From: a virus
DNA: 22,285 nt
Direction: 5' to 3' (one strand)
IMG/VR virus record: IMGVR_UViG_3300032288_002884
Coordinates: 1-22,285 of that record
Part shown: in pieces, positions 1 through 8,472 of the stretch
Layout of the letters: the number at the start of each line of letters is the position of its first letter
Position numbering within the stretch: position 1 is the first letter of the stretch
Translations under genes and position numbers: made by a program
Notes under the pieces: generated by a model
The model's database searches: none
Told to the model about the DNA's origin: nothing
Seen by the model: the letters and a program-made list of their open reading frames with translations, nothing else

Positions 1-2298
1 CACCGCGCCATCGCCGAGGATGGACACCGTCTTGCCTTCCAGATGCGACAGGCCGCCGACCGTGTCTCGCGCCCACGCCCAGGTCGCGGTCGGGACGCCA
101 CGGAACGCGGTGCCGAGCGTCTTGTCGACGCGCGCCGTGGCAACGGTCGTGGACGATGTCGCCGTGATCGTGAGCCTGTACTTGGTTCCGTCCGTGTCCG
201 TCAGGACGATGACGTCGCCGACATCGGTCGTGGCTGGGTATGCGAACGTGGTCGCGCTGGCGGTGATCGTGAGGGTCGCCGCCGGCGTCCAATCGCTCGC
301 GGTCGTGACGGTCACGGTCGTTGCCGTGGTGTTCGTGCCGTCGTAGGTCAGGCCGCTGTCAACGAAGAACGCATCCTCGAGCGCGTCGAAGTTGCGAGAC
401 GCCATGCGCTCGACGTACCGCTTCGTCGAACCACCGATGGTGCGGTTGACCACGACGTACAGGTAGTCCTCGTCGCCCTCGGAGACGACCGTGCAGCTCT
501 CGAACGCGCCGTCAGTCTGGTGCTGGTGCCACGCGCCGACCTGCTGCTCCGGGATGTACGTCAGCCCGAGCAGCTTGCCGCTCGTTGACACGAACCACAG
601 CAGCGGCTGCGGAGCCTTCGCGTAGCACATGTCAACGATCTCGAGGTCGTCGAACAGGTGCGCCGCGCGGATCGACAGGTCGCCCGTGACGAACCCGCTC
701 GACTGCCAGGAGTAGCCGAGTTCGCGCACGTGGCCGCCGCGAGCCGCGCAGTAAACGACCGCGTTGTTCACGACCACGGGCTGCACGTTGTTCGATCCGA
801 TGTACGACTGCGGACGAACCGAGATCGTGGTCGGAGTGAGCGCGTCGCTGTTGATCGGCGAGACTCGCCACTCGGCGGCGTTCGTCAGAGCCAGCAGCTG
901 CGTGAGCGGGACGAGGTGCTGGATCGTGTTGTTCTCGCGCGCGGCGACCTTGATGTTGATGCGGTCTGTGTCAAGCAGCGGAGTGTGGTAGATCATGGAA
1001 CTCTCGGTTCCAGACTCCGTGAACCACATCGACTGCGGTGCCGCGTTCGGGCCGGCGAACACGCGCCGCTGCTCGTAGTAGGCGACCGCTCTTGGGTACT
1101 GCGTGTCCAGAGCGATGTCGTTGTTCGGGAACGTCACGCCGAGATCCGGCGCGATGTTGTTGTCCTCGAACGATGTACCCGTAGTCGTCCCGATCAGGGC
1201 TGCAATGAATCCGGGCGTTTCCTTGTAGATGCGGTACGAGGCTGCCCCGGTGACCGCCGACCACGAAAGCAGGTTGTACGAACCAGGAACGTCGAGATTG
1301 TTGAACACGGATCGCAGATCGATGTCCGTACTCTCGCGGCCGTCTGCCGTGACCGATGTCACGCGGTACGTCTGCTTCGGGTACGCAGTAGATCCAGCCT
1401 GAACATAGCCTCCGCTGACGTATGCGACGAGGGTCGCCGTGTTGATCTGCTGCCCGGTGTCGTACCTCTTGAGTTTGAACGTATTTACAGTTACGTCCCA
1501 AACGATGTAGAAGTTGTTGTTGATCGTGTTCGGGTTGGTGAACGTCAACTCGCCGACGAAGACAACGTCGCCGTTCGTGAATCCGTGATCGGTCACCGTC
1601 GTGAAGATGCCCGGACTGCCGATGGCTACCGCCGTGATGTTGAGCGCCCCGCCACGGTACGGGGTTCCGGTGATCGGCGAAGGCGAGTTGATCGGCGAAT
1701 AGAAGCTGATGCTCGTCAGAGTCCAATCCGTCGCGCCATATCGCCGCAGCTCGCGCGCCGCATAGGACGGATGGACGAGCGTGACGATGTCGCCGCTCTG
1801 CACGTAATGGATGTCGAACAGGTCGGCCGCCGCGTATGGGTTCGGGATCTCAAGAATTCCCGCCGGCATCGCGTACCAGTAGGTTGCGTTCGGCGGCGCG
1901 TTGCCCGTGGTAGCCGCGATGCAGTAGTAGTTCACGCCACCGCTCGAGACGAGGTCGCCGACGTCGTATGCGGTCGCGCCGTTGTAGGCGGCAGGCGTCC
2001 CCGGCCCGACAGTCGCTCCCTGCGTGTGGAACCGGAAGTACCCGGCTCCCATCTCCACGACCAGCGTCTGGGTCGGGCTGAACTGAAACGGGATCAGGCG
2101 TGTCGCGGACGCGCTGTTCTTCACCTCGCGCACGAATGCGAGGCCGGGACGATTCTCCACCGCGCCCTGCGGGAGCGCGATGAAGTTGAGCATCGTCGAT
2201 GCGCCCGTCTGGTACTTGGCATCGTCGATGCGCCCGAACATCTCCGGGCTGATCTCGCCGCCTGCGAACGAGCGATAGTACGTCCGGGTGCTTGGCAT
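1..2298 (-). CDS. Tail nozzle / tubular protein B-like, 3'-truncated by window edge
   Basis: The reading frame is open from ATG at 2298 to base 1 (766 codons, no stop), so the C-terminus lies outside the window. The N-terminus, MPSTRTYYRSFAGGEISPEM followed by a stretch ending NRPGLAFVREVK, is the typical opening of the large tail nozzle-type proteins that follow tail tubular protein A in BPP-1-like podophages. About residues 100-145 hold an aromatic insert (AYDVGDLVSSGGVNYYCIA..ATYWY) resembling a small carbohydrate-binding module. Thr/Val-rich beta segments (fibronectin or Ig-like) recur, for example near residues 270-330 and in the last 100 residues. The start is 3 bases after the TubA stop, which suggests translational coupling. 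It probably forms the distal end of the short tail tube. The family is a confident call; the exact boundary and any fused downstream domain cannot be seen. Confidence 0.85.
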   Translation of the reverse strand, partial: MPSTRTYYRSFAGGEISPEMFGRIDDAKYQTGASTMLNFIALPQGAVENRPGLAFVREVKNSASATRLIPFQFSPTQTLVVEMGAGYFRFHTQGATVGPGTPAAYNGATAYDVGDLVSSGGVNYYCIAATTGNAPPNATYWYAMPAGILEIPNPYAAADLFDIHYVQSGDIVTLVHPSYAARELRRYGATDWTLTSISFYSPINSPSPITGTPYRGGALNITAVAIGSPGIFTTVTDHGFTNGDVVFVGELTFTNPNTINNNFYIVWDVTVNTFKLKRYDTGQQINTATLVAYVSGGYVQAGSTAYPKQTYRVTSVTADGRESTDIDLRSVFNNLDVPGSYNLLSWSAVTGAASYRIYKETPGFIAALIGTTTGTSFEDNNIAPDLGVTFPNNDIALDTQYPRAVAYYEQRRVFAGPNAAPQSMWFTESGTESSMIYHTPLLDTDRINIKVAARENNTIQHLVPLTQLLALTNAAEWRVSPINSDALTPTTISVRPQSYIGSNNVQPVVVNNAVVYCAARGGHVRELGYSWQSSGFVTGDLSIRAAHLFDDLEIVDMCYAKAPQPLLWFVSTSGKLLGLTYIPEQQVGAWHQHQTDGAFESCTVVSEGDEDYLYVVVNRTIGGSTKRYVERMASRNFDALEDAFFVDSGLTYDGTNTTATTVTVTTASDWTPAATLTITASATTFAYPATTDVGDVIVLTDTDGTKYRLTITATSSTTVATARVDKTLGTAFRGVPTATWAWARDTVGGLSHLEGKTVSILGDGAV

Positions 2299-2301
2299 CG
2301 G

Positions 2302-2982
2302 TCAGCGTCCTGAAGTCCAGGGGACGATATGTTCGACCTTGACGTCGCGCTGGTTGGCATCGGACGCGCGCGCCTGCTGAAGATACATCAGCATCATCTG
2401 CGCGCAACGCTTCGCCTCGGCAGCGCCCTGGTCGCCCTTGATGACAGGGCCGGCGAGCATCGACGCGAGGTGCCACGACAGCGCCATCGTGAACAGCGGG
2501 TCGAACTTGGTCGGGTCGTTGACGAGCGCCTGATACCGCAGGAGCGCGTTCTCCTGGTCGGTGTACAGCACCTTGTTCCCGAGCGTGTCCGTCTCAATGG
2601 AATACCGCTGCGGCACGTACTGCCCAGCGGCGAGCATCGGCGAGAAGTTCGCGTTGTAGTACGGGTATTCCGCCGGCGAGAAGCGCGTCGAGTAGTCGTT
2701 CTGCGCCTCGGGCGGAAGGACGGCGACGGCGGTCATCATGTCGCCGGGAACCGCGTATGCGTACTTCCACATGCTGTACGGCATGGTGACCTGCGCGAGC
2801 GAGGCTCGGCGCGAGGCGAAGTTCCATGCGTGCGTCTGGAGGAGCGTGTCGCGCGCGATTGGGTAGAACCGCGCGCAATGCTCGGCCTGCGCCGATCCCT
2901 CCGGAGGGTCAATGCTGGCGACGGTCGCGTCGTCCCCGAGGTGCGCGAGCGCGAGGTTGCAGATGTCAACGACCGATGCCAT
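2302..2982 (-). CDS. Tail tubular protein A-like (adaptor)
   Basis: This 226-aa protein begins MASVVDICNLALAHLGDDATVASI, the signature of the phage tail tubular protein A / adaptor family (T7 gp11-like). That family forms the ring joining the portal to the nozzle. The middle contains HAWNFASRRASLAQV, the usual W-N-F-A-x-x-R element near residue 50, then a tyrosine-rich stretch and a helical C-terminal half. A strong AGGAGG ribosome site lies 6 bases before the ATG. Its neighbours are the cement and capsid genes upstream and the nozzle gene downstream, which is the expected order. Length matches the family. Confidence 0.93.
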   Translation of the reverse strand: MASVVDICNLALAHLGDDATVASIDPPEGSAQAEHCARFYPIARDTLLQTHAWNFASRRASLAQVTMPYSMWKYAYAVPGDMMTAVAVLPPEAQNDYSTRFSPAEYPYYNANFSPMLAAGQYVPQRYSIETDTLGNKVLYTDQENALLRYQALVNDPTKFDPLFTMALSWHLASMLAGPVIKGDQGAAEAKRCAQMMLMYLQQARASDANQRDVKVEHIVPWTSGR

Positions 2983-3000
2983 GCCGGCCTCCTATCAGGA

Positions 3001-3041
3001 ACAGGAGGGGCGTCGAGGTTTCCCGCCGACGCCCCTCCTGT
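3001..3041 (-). terminator. Perfect 15-bp hairpin between head and tail genes
   Basis: Bases 3001-3015 and 3027-3041 are exact reverse complements (ACAGGAGGGGCGTCG arm) with an 11-base loop. The hairpin lies after the stop of the 67-aa gene and just before the ribosome site of tail tubular protein A. No T-run follows on the minus strand, so it is not a canonical intrinsic terminator. It could be a partial terminator, an RNase III site or an mRNA stabiliser that sets the capsid to tail expression ratio. Confidence 0.6.
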
Positions 3042-3059
3042 CGAGTCACAATCCGAGGA

Positions 3060-3263
3060 TCACTCCGTGACGCTGGTTTCGGTTGGCTTTCCCTTCCGCA
3101 GTCGCCGGGTCGGCGCTTCCGGAGCCTTCGCCTCCGGCTCGACTTCGGCTTCCTCGAGATACTCGAGGTTGCCGTTTCGTCGGCCGTCGTACTCGAAGAC
3201 GTCGCCCGGTTCACGCAGGCCGTTTGCCACGAAGCAGAGAACTTTTGCCTTGACCTTCGCCAT
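3060..3263 (-). CDS. Small acidic/basic head-region protein, unknown
   Basis: This 67-aa protein starts MAKVKAKVLCFVANGLREPGDVFEYDGRRNGNLEYLEE. The N-terminal half looks like a short beta barrel or SH3-like strand pattern. The C-terminal half is charged and Ala/Pro-rich with a basic patch (TRRLRKGK). The TAGGAG ribosome site immediately follows the stop of the cement-protein gene, so the two are likely coupled. Small proteins of this kind, starting M-x-K-V..G, are common next to capsid genes in BPP-1-like phages. I do not recognise a defined function; a minor virion or decoration role is inferred from position only. Confidence 0.75.
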   Translation of the reverse strand: MAKVKAKVLCFVANGLREPGDVFEYDGRRNGNLEYLEEAEVEPEAKAPEAPTRRLRKGKPTETSVTE

Positions 3264-3275
3264 GAGTTTCTCCTA

Positions 3276-3743
3276 TCAGGCCACCGTGAAGCCAGACGGG
3301 TAGAACTTACGACCGTCCTGGATGTCGGTGACGATGTCGCAGATCACCTTCGCGGCTCCGACCGTGCCGTTGACAACGATGCGGCCGGACAGGTACCGGC
3401 GACCGAGGCTAGCGACGCGGGGAGGAATCGGGACGACGATGACCGTCCCGTTCGGCGCAGAGGCCGATGGGATGTCGAGCGTGGTGCCGACATACGCGGC
3501 GCTCGAGGCAATGACCTCGGCGTTGGTGGACATCGCCGCATTGTCGGCGATGTAGACCTGGAAGGTTGCGTCGCCGGCTCCGGTGCCGTCCACGGTGACG
3601 GTGTAGACGAGGAACAGGTCACGGCCCTCGCCGATCTCGCGAGCCTGAAGAAGATCGACCACGTTCTCGGTGACACGGGTGGCCGTGATCGCCGAGCTGG
3701 AGCTGTCGCCGTTCTCGAGGCGCAGGAATGCGTCAGTAATCAT
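3276..3743 (-). CDS. Bbp16-like capsid cement protein
   Basis: This 155-aa protein opens MITDAFLRLENGDSSSSAITATRVTENVVDL, with a beta-rich body that includes a G-E-G-R-D-L-F-L-V-Y element and ends DGRKFYPSGFTVA. This matches the Bbp16 family, the jelly-roll cementing protein that binds the outside of the BPP-1 capsid. It sits directly downstream of the Bbp17-type major capsid gene, as in BPP-1. A GAAAGG ribosome site lies about 10 bases before the ATG. The assignment rests on remembered family signature and gene order. Confidence 0.85.
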   Translation of the reverse strand: MITDAFLRLENGDSSSSAITATRVTENVVDLLQAREIGEGRDLFLVYTVTVDGTGAGDATFQVYIADNAAMSTNAEVIASSAAYVGTTLDIPSASAPNGTVIVVPIPPRVASLGRRYLSGRIVVNGTVGAAKVICDIVTDIQDGRKFYPSGFTVA

Positions 3744-3776
3744 GTCGGTGCTGCCTTTCTGTGTTGGACGTTTCGA

Positions 3777-4796
3777 TTACGAAACGAGGTCTTCGGTGTT
3801 GAGGATGGCGTCCACCTTGCGGAGCGGAACGCCCTGGTACGTGAGCCAGCTCATCGGGGTGCCGAACTGCGACAGACCCTGCTGGACGGCAAGCACGTAC
3901 TGGCTGCGATCCATCGCCTGGAGAGCGAGGCCGCTGTACACGGTGCGGTTCATGTAGAACGCTGCGCGACCGTTGCCCCAGGACGGAATCCTGTTCATGG
4001 CGTTGTTCATCAGCTTGATGATCGCCGTGGCGTCGCCGGACTCCTGCGAGCCGCTCTGGCTCATCAGGTCGCTGACGTCGATGTTGCAGATGCGGACGAC
4101 GTAGCGCCAGTCCTTCACGACCAGGCCGTTCTTCCACTGGTAGCGGGTGGCGTAGGCCTGAAGGCGGGTGCCATCGCTGTTGTAGACGGTCTGCTCGCCG
4201 AGATCCTCATGCATGAGGCCGGCCGAGCTGCCCTTCGGGAACGGGCAGTAGACGGTGTTGTCGCCCCACACGACGAGGTAAATCGAGGTATTGTCGGTGC
4301 TGGCGCCGCCGGCCTTGATGACGTTCTGGCCGTTGCCTGCGGTGCTGCTCGAGTAACGCGGAGCAAGGCCGAGGAACTTCTTCGGATCGCTTGCCGGGTT
4401 GCCGTAGAACAGCGTGGACGCCTGCTGCTGGTTCATCGCCTCGAGGAACGCGACGTCCTCGGACAGGCGGAACTGGGCGGTGTTGCCGTTCAGCATCGCG
4501 AGATCCTTGTCAACCTCGCTGCGAGCCTCGAGGATGCCGCAAGCCTCGTCGACCTGCGCGGTCGTCGACTTGCTGCTCGGGATGCCCTGGTTCAGCGCAC
4601 GCCAGTAGACGCTCGGGAGGCCCGTGCGGATGACAACGCGCTCGCCGGTCGGGAGGTTGCCCTCCTTGAAGACGCAGTCCTCGAGGATCTCGTTGGTCTG
4701 CGAGAGGAGTTCCGCGACGACCGGAACGCGGCCCTCGGGATCGGTGCGCTTCGCCCAGTCGGCGAGCGTCAGGTTGTTGCTAGAAAGAGTTGCCAT
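3777..4796 (-). CDS. Major capsid protein (Bbp17-like, HK97-fold family)
   Basis: This 339-aa protein begins MATLSSNNLTLADWAKRTDP and carries VVAELLSQTNEILED, LPSVYWRALNQGIPSSKSTTAQVDEACGILEARSEVD and a C-terminal FGTPMSWLTYQGVPLRKVDAILNTE. These are hallmarks of the BPP-1/Bbp17-type major capsid proteins of podophages, which adopt an HK97-like fold (known for the family). The order scaffold - capsid - cement agrees. A strong AAGGGGA ribosome site precedes the ATG, suiting a highly expressed protein. No N-terminal propeptide is obvious; scaffolding is provided by the gene upstream. Confidence 0.93.
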   Translation of the reverse strand: MATLSSNNLTLADWAKRTDPEGRVPVVAELLSQTNEILEDCVFKEGNLPTGERVVIRTGLPSVYWRALNQGIPSSKSTTAQVDEACGILEARSEVDKDLAMLNGNTAQFRLSEDVAFLEAMNQQQASTLFYGNPASDPKKFLGLAPRYSSSTAGNGQNVIKAGGASTDNTSIYLVVWGDNTVYCPFPKGSSAGLMHEDLGEQTVYNSDGTRLQAYATRYQWKNGLVVKDWRYVVRICNIDVSDLMSQSGSQESGDATAIIKLMNNAMNRIPSWGNGRAAFYMNRTVYSGLALQAMDRSQYVLAVQQGLSQFGTPMSWLTYQGVPLRKVDAILNTEDLVS

Positions 4797-4817
4797 TGCT
4801 TGTCCCCTTTCGTGGGA

Positions 4818-5507
4818 TTAGGTGTTGGAGTAAAGAACGTCAGCGAAATCGGAGAAGCCCTTCGGGGCGCCCTTGCCAACGGCAGGTGCGCCGCCGACGA
4901 ACCGATCCTCGCTGATTGCCTTGCCTGCGCGGTACATGAACCGGATCACCTCCGGGTGATCGCCCAGGCCGGACTGATTGAGCAGACTGCGGAGTTCGGC
5001 GGTGCCGAACGCATCGAGCGCCTTCTTGGCGACGCCGAGGTTCTCGGAGAGCTTGTCGCCCCCGAACTCCTTGTCGCCTTTGGAGTTGGTCACCCACTCC
5101 TTGCGAACGGCCTCGATCTGCGCCTGCTGACGCTGGGCCATCTTGGGGGCCATAGCGTCGAGGACGCGCTGCGCGGCTTCCTGCGACAGGTTCAGCTCTT
5201 TGGCAACCGCGCTATACGCTTCCATGACCTCGGGGTCGAACGCTCGACCTTCCTCGGCCTTGAACTCGTACTTGTCCGGCGCGCCCTGCGGCTTGGTTTC
5301 CGCAGCCGGCGCATCGGTCTTCGCATCGGTCGCCCCGGCCTTGCTCGCAGCGGCCGCGTCTGCGGCTTGCGAGTCCTGGGTCGCGGTCGCCTTCTGCTCT
5401 CCCCCGTACAGCTTCTCGGCCGTCGCCGCGACGCCGGACGGGGACTCTGATGCAGGAGCGGCTTGTGTGGTGGTTTCAGCCGTTTCCATCATCATTGGTT
5501 CGCTCAT
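4818..5507 (-). CDS. Scaffold / head assembly protein
   Basis: This 229-aa protein has a disordered, Ala/Thr/Glu-rich first half (residues 1-80) and a helical second half. The latter contains ELNLSQEAAQRVLDAMAPKMAQRQQAQIEAVRKEWV, then a segment GLGDHPEVIRFMYRAGKAISEDRFV. That last motif is common in scaffold proteins placed directly before the major capsid gene. It would line the inside of the procapsid and leave before DNA packaging. An AAGGAA ribosome site lies 8 bases before the ATG. The start overlaps the end of the Bbp19-like gene by 32 bases. No protease triad is seen. Confidence 0.85.
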   Translation of the reverse strand: MSEPMMMETAETTTQAAPASESPSGVAATAEKLYGGEQKATATQDSQAADAAAASKAGATDAKTDAPAAETKPQGAPDKYEFKAEEGRAFDPEVMEAYSAVAKELNLSQEAAQRVLDAMAPKMAQRQQAQIEAVRKEWVTNSKGDKEFGGDKLSENLGVAKKALDAFGTAELRSLLNQSGLGDHPEVIRFMYRAGKAISEDRFVGGAPAVGKGAPKGFSDFADVLYSNT

Positions 5508-5811
5508 CGGTCTGTTCCTTCATCATGGTCGGGTAATGCTCGGGGCAGCAACCGTGAACGATTGCCAGCATCCGAAGTCCCGAGTTCCGTGCGCCTTCCG
5601 AGAACGCCATCGTCATCGCGTTGGTGTTGAACGATGACCGGAACACGCCTGCCTGGTCGAGCATGCGCCAGACGATCCGCCTACCGCGCCTGCTCGCCAT
5701 GAGCCACTTGACGTCCGATTCCTCGGCCTCCCTCGCCAACCTGTCGCGCAGCTCGCGGTTCTGCTTGTCGCGCTCCTGCCCGCGCAGGTCGAGAGGGTCG
5801 TACTGGCTCAC
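5476..5811 (-). CDS. Bbp19-like phage protein
   Basis: This 111-aa protein contains WLMASRRGRRIVWRMLDQAG, then VFRSSFNTNAMTMAFSEGARNSGLR and HYPTMMKEQ. This is the recognisable Bbp19 family pattern, found between the portal and scaffold genes of BPP-1-like phages, where its role is not established. The start is GTG with no Shine-Dalgarno. A TATCTT box lies exactly six bases upstream of the GTG (5818-5823), so the gene may have its own leaderless transcript inside the operon. The C-terminal residues overlap the scaffold start. Confidence 0.85.
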   Translation of the reverse strand: MSQYDPLDLRGQERDKQNRELRDRLAREAEESDVKWLMASRRGRRIVWRMLDQAGVFRSSFNTNAMTMAFSEGARNSGLRMLAIVHGCCPEHYPTMMKEQTDERTNDDGNG

Positions 5812-5851
5812 GGCCGAAAGATATCTGTGCGTCTATTTCTTACGGTTCCCG

Positions 5852-6430
5852 TCAGGTGTTGTTGCCATCGACCTCGTTGACCGTGAGGATCACGGACGGT
5901 GTCGCCGGTCGCGCCGGCGAAACCTGTTCGGCCTTGTACTCAATCGAAACGTCCGCACTCGGCGACGACCAGTAGATTTCCACGTACTCGCCGGCATTGA
6001 CAGACACGAAGAAGTTCCACGCCGCGACGAGCAGACCGTCGCCGCCGCCGTGCTTCTTCGGGATCGTCAGCTCGGTGTTCGTGTTCGCGAGGTTCGACCC
6101 GCCCTTCGCGAGCCAGACGCTGATGTTCTGCTCGGAGGAGTTGTTGACGTTCTTGAACTGCGCGCTGAACTGGACGTTGTAGACCGAGGTTCGCGGGAAC
6201 GTGATGCGCGTGTTCGACACGACGGAGATGCCGAAGGCGAAGTCCTTCGTGTCAAACTCCATCGCGGTCGCGGTGTTCGCGCTGCACGGCTGGTCAGAAA
6301 GATCGAACCAGGCACCCGTGTACGGGGCGCGAGCGAAATACGTGTCGGTTCCTTCCCGGTCACGGAGTCCGACAACGTCTCCTGTCGTGTTGTCGAACAG
6401 CATGTTGCTGCCGGCCATCAGATATGCCAT
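5852..6430 (-). CDS. Jelly-roll (C1q/TNF-like) virion protein
   Basis: This 192-aa protein is almost entirely beta-strand. Alternating segments run VVSNTRITFPRTSVYNVQFSAQF, NISVWLAKGGSNLANTNTELTIPKK and WNFFVSVNAGEYVEIYWSS, ending with PARPATPSVILTVNEV. The pattern fits the C1q/TNF-type jelly rolls found in many environmental phages as head decorations or fibre tips. It lies between the staple-like and Bbp19-like genes, so a head-associated role is likely. A GGGGG ribosome site lies 5 bases before the ATG, one base after the upstream gene. Its exact virion location is inferred. Confidence 0.75.
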   Translation of the reverse strand: MAYLMAGSNMLFDNTTGDVVGLRDREGTDTYFARAPYTGAWFDLSDQPCSANTATAMEFDTKDFAFGISVVSNTRITFPRTSVYNVQFSAQFKNVNNSSEQNISVWLAKGGSNLANTNTELTIPKKHGGGDGLLVAAWNFFVSVNAGEYVEIYWSSPSADVSIEYKAEQVSPARPATPSVILTVNEVDGNNT

Positions 6431-6431
6431 G

Positions 6432-6746
6432 TCAACCCCCGTTTCCGTAAAGCATGGTCGCAGCGGCGGTCGTGCGCTCCACGCCAGAGATCGCCATGTC
6501 CGTGATCTGGAGCTTCAGCATCGCCTCCGTGCCGCCCTGCGTCTTGACAGCGCCGGCCTCGGAGACGTAGACGCGCGCCTGAATCATCATCTCGCTGCCG
6601 ATCTTCGGCGCGGCGGTGATGTTCAGCTTCTCGAGGTCGTCGGACTCGAGCTTGATGCACAGCCCTTCCGGGTAGCGCGGATCGTCCATCTCGACCTGTC
6701 CCGGCATCTCCTCGCGCTCGGGTTCGCGCTGCATCGAAATCAGCAT
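6432..6746 (-). CDS. Capsid staple-like protein
   Basis: This 104-aa protein contains YPEGLCIKLESDDLEKLNITAAPKIGSEMMIQARVYVSEAGAVKT, then LKLQITDMAISG. This pattern, pairing Y/P-x-G-L-x-I-x-L-x-x-x-D-L-E-K-L with a closing L-Q-I-T-D-M, is shared by the short phage proteins often annotated as capsid staple proteins next to the portal gene. It starts 10 bases after the portal stop with an AAAGGA ribosome site. The predicted fold is a small beta barrel. A structural role is inferred from family and position. Confidence 0.7.
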   Translation of the reverse strand: MLISMQREPEREEMPGQVEMDDPRYPEGLCIKLESDDLEKLNITAAPKIGSEMMIQARVYVSEAGAVKTQGGTEAMLKLQITDMAISGVERTTAAATMLYGNGG

Positions 6747-6756
6747 GTCAGTCCTT

Positions 6757-8469
6757 TCAGAGTTCGACCCCGGACGGCGAGCCGTACCCGGAGAACATGT
6801 TCATCACATCGGTCAGGGCGTTCTGGTTCCCGGTCGGGGCGGCCGCCATGTTGCGGACGGTCTTCGACTGCTGCTCCATCGCGGCAGCCTGCTCCTTCGC
6901 GGCCATCGCCTGGTTGCGAGCCTGCCGCAGCACGGCGACCTCCTTGTCGGCGATGATGAGCGACGGGTCGACGCCGAGCATGTCGGCGTAGATGTCTGCC
7001 CATTGGTCGCTGTCAAACTTGTCGAGGATGTCGGGCTTCATCTGCGCGATGGAGCCGAGGTTCCCGACGAAGCGGTCGACGGCGTTGGTGCCGATGGCGC
7101 GCTGCGCCTGCGCGAGCATTGACACGAACTCGACGTTCAAGTCCATGCCCTGCAATTCCTCCGGTGCCGGCGGCAGCATGCCGCTATGCACCATGCGCGT
7201 GAACGTGATGTCGATGAGCGGGTCGAGCAGCTCGTTGTGCAGGCGCTCAAGGACGGGGCCGAGCATGAGCAACTTCTCCTCATGGCGCTCGGCGACCTCG
7301 GTCGCGGTCATGCGGGTGTTGGGCTGCGTCGCCAGCATCAGGAACAGGTCGGCGTAGAACGCGCCACGGACGCGCTCGCGGACGTCCTGAATGTCCTGGA
7401 GCAGGTAGTTCAGGTTGAGGTTCACCTCGAACGCGCTGCGGATTCCCTGCGACGCGCCGTCGACGAACGTGATCCCGCCGGGGAGCGTGTCAACGTCCCG
7501 GTTCTTCATGCCGGCCGACACCTGAAGCGGCGGCTTGGTCTGGTAGTCGATGGCCTGCGCCTTGCGGAGCTGCTCGTGCTGGAGCTGCTTGATGTCGCCG
7601 AGCGCCTCCATGCCGGGGCTGTTGCCGTAGATGTCGCCTCCGACCACCGACCAGCGGGGGCAGACGGCGGGGAACTGCATGAACCCGCTCTCGCGCAGGA
7701 ACACGCCGTCCTCGCCGCCGACCTCGAAGTACCACGACCCGAACGGCATGTTCTTGCCGTCGCGCTTTGACATGTCGCGGTCGGTGCGAGGCTCGATGGC
7801 GTGGATGACCGGCACCCATTGGTCGAGGTTGCCCGTGCGGTACATGTTCTGCACCGACACGCTGCACTTCTCGAGGCCGAACTCCTTGACGATCTGCGAG
7901 ACGGTCATCTCGAACTCGCGGTACAGGGTGCAGACTCGCCCCTGCGCGTCGGTCGAGATGCAGTACTCGCCCGTCGTGAGCGGGTAGTGGTGGATGACCT
8001 GCTCGAAGTCGGGCAGCACGATGCTCGCGCCCGTGCCGAACGCGCCGAGTTCCTCGTACATCAGGTGCAGCGAGCGGTAGGTGTTTGATTTCTGGAACAC
8101 GCGCTGCATGCGCTTGGTGACGTCGTCGAGCCAGAGCTTGACGGGCTGGTACGAGTTCAGCTCCGGGTCGGGCGTCGCGAGCCGGAACCATTGCCGCGCC
8201 GGCGAGGTTGCGCCGGACATCAGCCCCGCGCCGAGGGTGCGGAGCGCGCGCGTCCCGGTATTGTCGTAGATGGCGTTGTGTCGACGCCAGCCCTTGTCGC
8301 GATCCTGGCGGAAGTAGCGACCGTTACGCGGGAGCAGGTAGGAAGTGATCTCCTGCCAATGCGCGAGCCACGACGCGCGCTCGCTCTTGAGCTGGCCCCA
8401 CCGGGTGAACAGCCGATCCCGCGTGGGAGCATCGGGATACGAGGAGTTGTCTCCGGTGTACTGGCTCAT
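6757..8469 (-). CDS. Portal / head-to-tail connector protein
   Basis: This 570-aa protein starts with an R-W-x-x-L-x-x-x-R helix (residues 20-40). It continues with ITSYLLPRNGRYF, the hallmark AGLMSGATSPARQWFRL (81-97) and the central GDIYGNSPGMEALGDIKQLQ with a following KPPLQV. These identify the head-tail connector family of T7-like portals. The last third is helical and rich in Met, Gln and Ala (KEVAVLRQARNQAMAAKEQAAAMEQQ), expected for the barrel region facing the capsid interior. A GGAGG ribosome site lies 7 bases before the ATG. Length is normal for the family. It forms the dodecameric portal through which the terminase loads DNA. Confidence 0.95.
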   Translation of the reverse strand: MSQYTGDNSSYPDAPTRDRLFTRWGQLKSERASWLAHWQEITSYLLPRNGRYFRQDRDKGWRRHNAIYDNTGTRALRTLGAGLMSGATSPARQWFRLATPDPELNSYQPVKLWLDDVTKRMQRVFQKSNTYRSLHLMYEELGAFGTGASIVLPDFEQVIHHYPLTTGEYCISTDAQGRVCTLYREFEMTVSQIVKEFGLEKCSVSVQNMYRTGNLDQWVPVIHAIEPRTDRDMSKRDGKNMPFGSWYFEVGGEDGVFLRESGFMQFPAVCPRWSVVGGDIYGNSPGMEALGDIKQLQHEQLRKAQAIDYQTKPPLQVSAGMKNRDVDTLPGGITFVDGASQGIRSAFEVNLNLNYLLQDIQDVRERVRGAFYADLFLMLATQPNTRMTATEVAERHEEKLLMLGPVLERLHNELLDPLIDITFTRMVHSGMLPPAPEELQGMDLNVEFVSMLAQAQRAIGTNAVDRFVGNLGSIAQMKPDILDKFDSDQWADIYADMLGVDPSLIIADKEVAVLRQARNQAMAAKEQAAAMEQQSKTVRNMAAAPTGNQNALTDVMNMFSGYGSPSGVEL

Positions 8470-8472
8470 AGA

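Noticed and set aside
658-2313. Long plus-strand open frame opposite the nozzle gene
   Set aside because: It is the antisense shadow of a GC-rich gene: Arg/Val/Asp-rich, no domain, no ribosome site, while the minus strand encodes a recognisable protein.
2826-5450. 874-codon plus-strand open frame
   Set aside because: It runs antisense to tail tubular protein A, the cement protein, the capsid protein and the scaffold, all recognisable. The translation is low-complexity Arg/Val/Leu/Ala typical of a GC shadow.
350-6440. TTGACA-like hexamers on the minus strand (for example near 355, 625 and 6428)
   Set aside because: They lie in coding sequence or across ribosome sites and start codons and lack a -10 box at the right distance.
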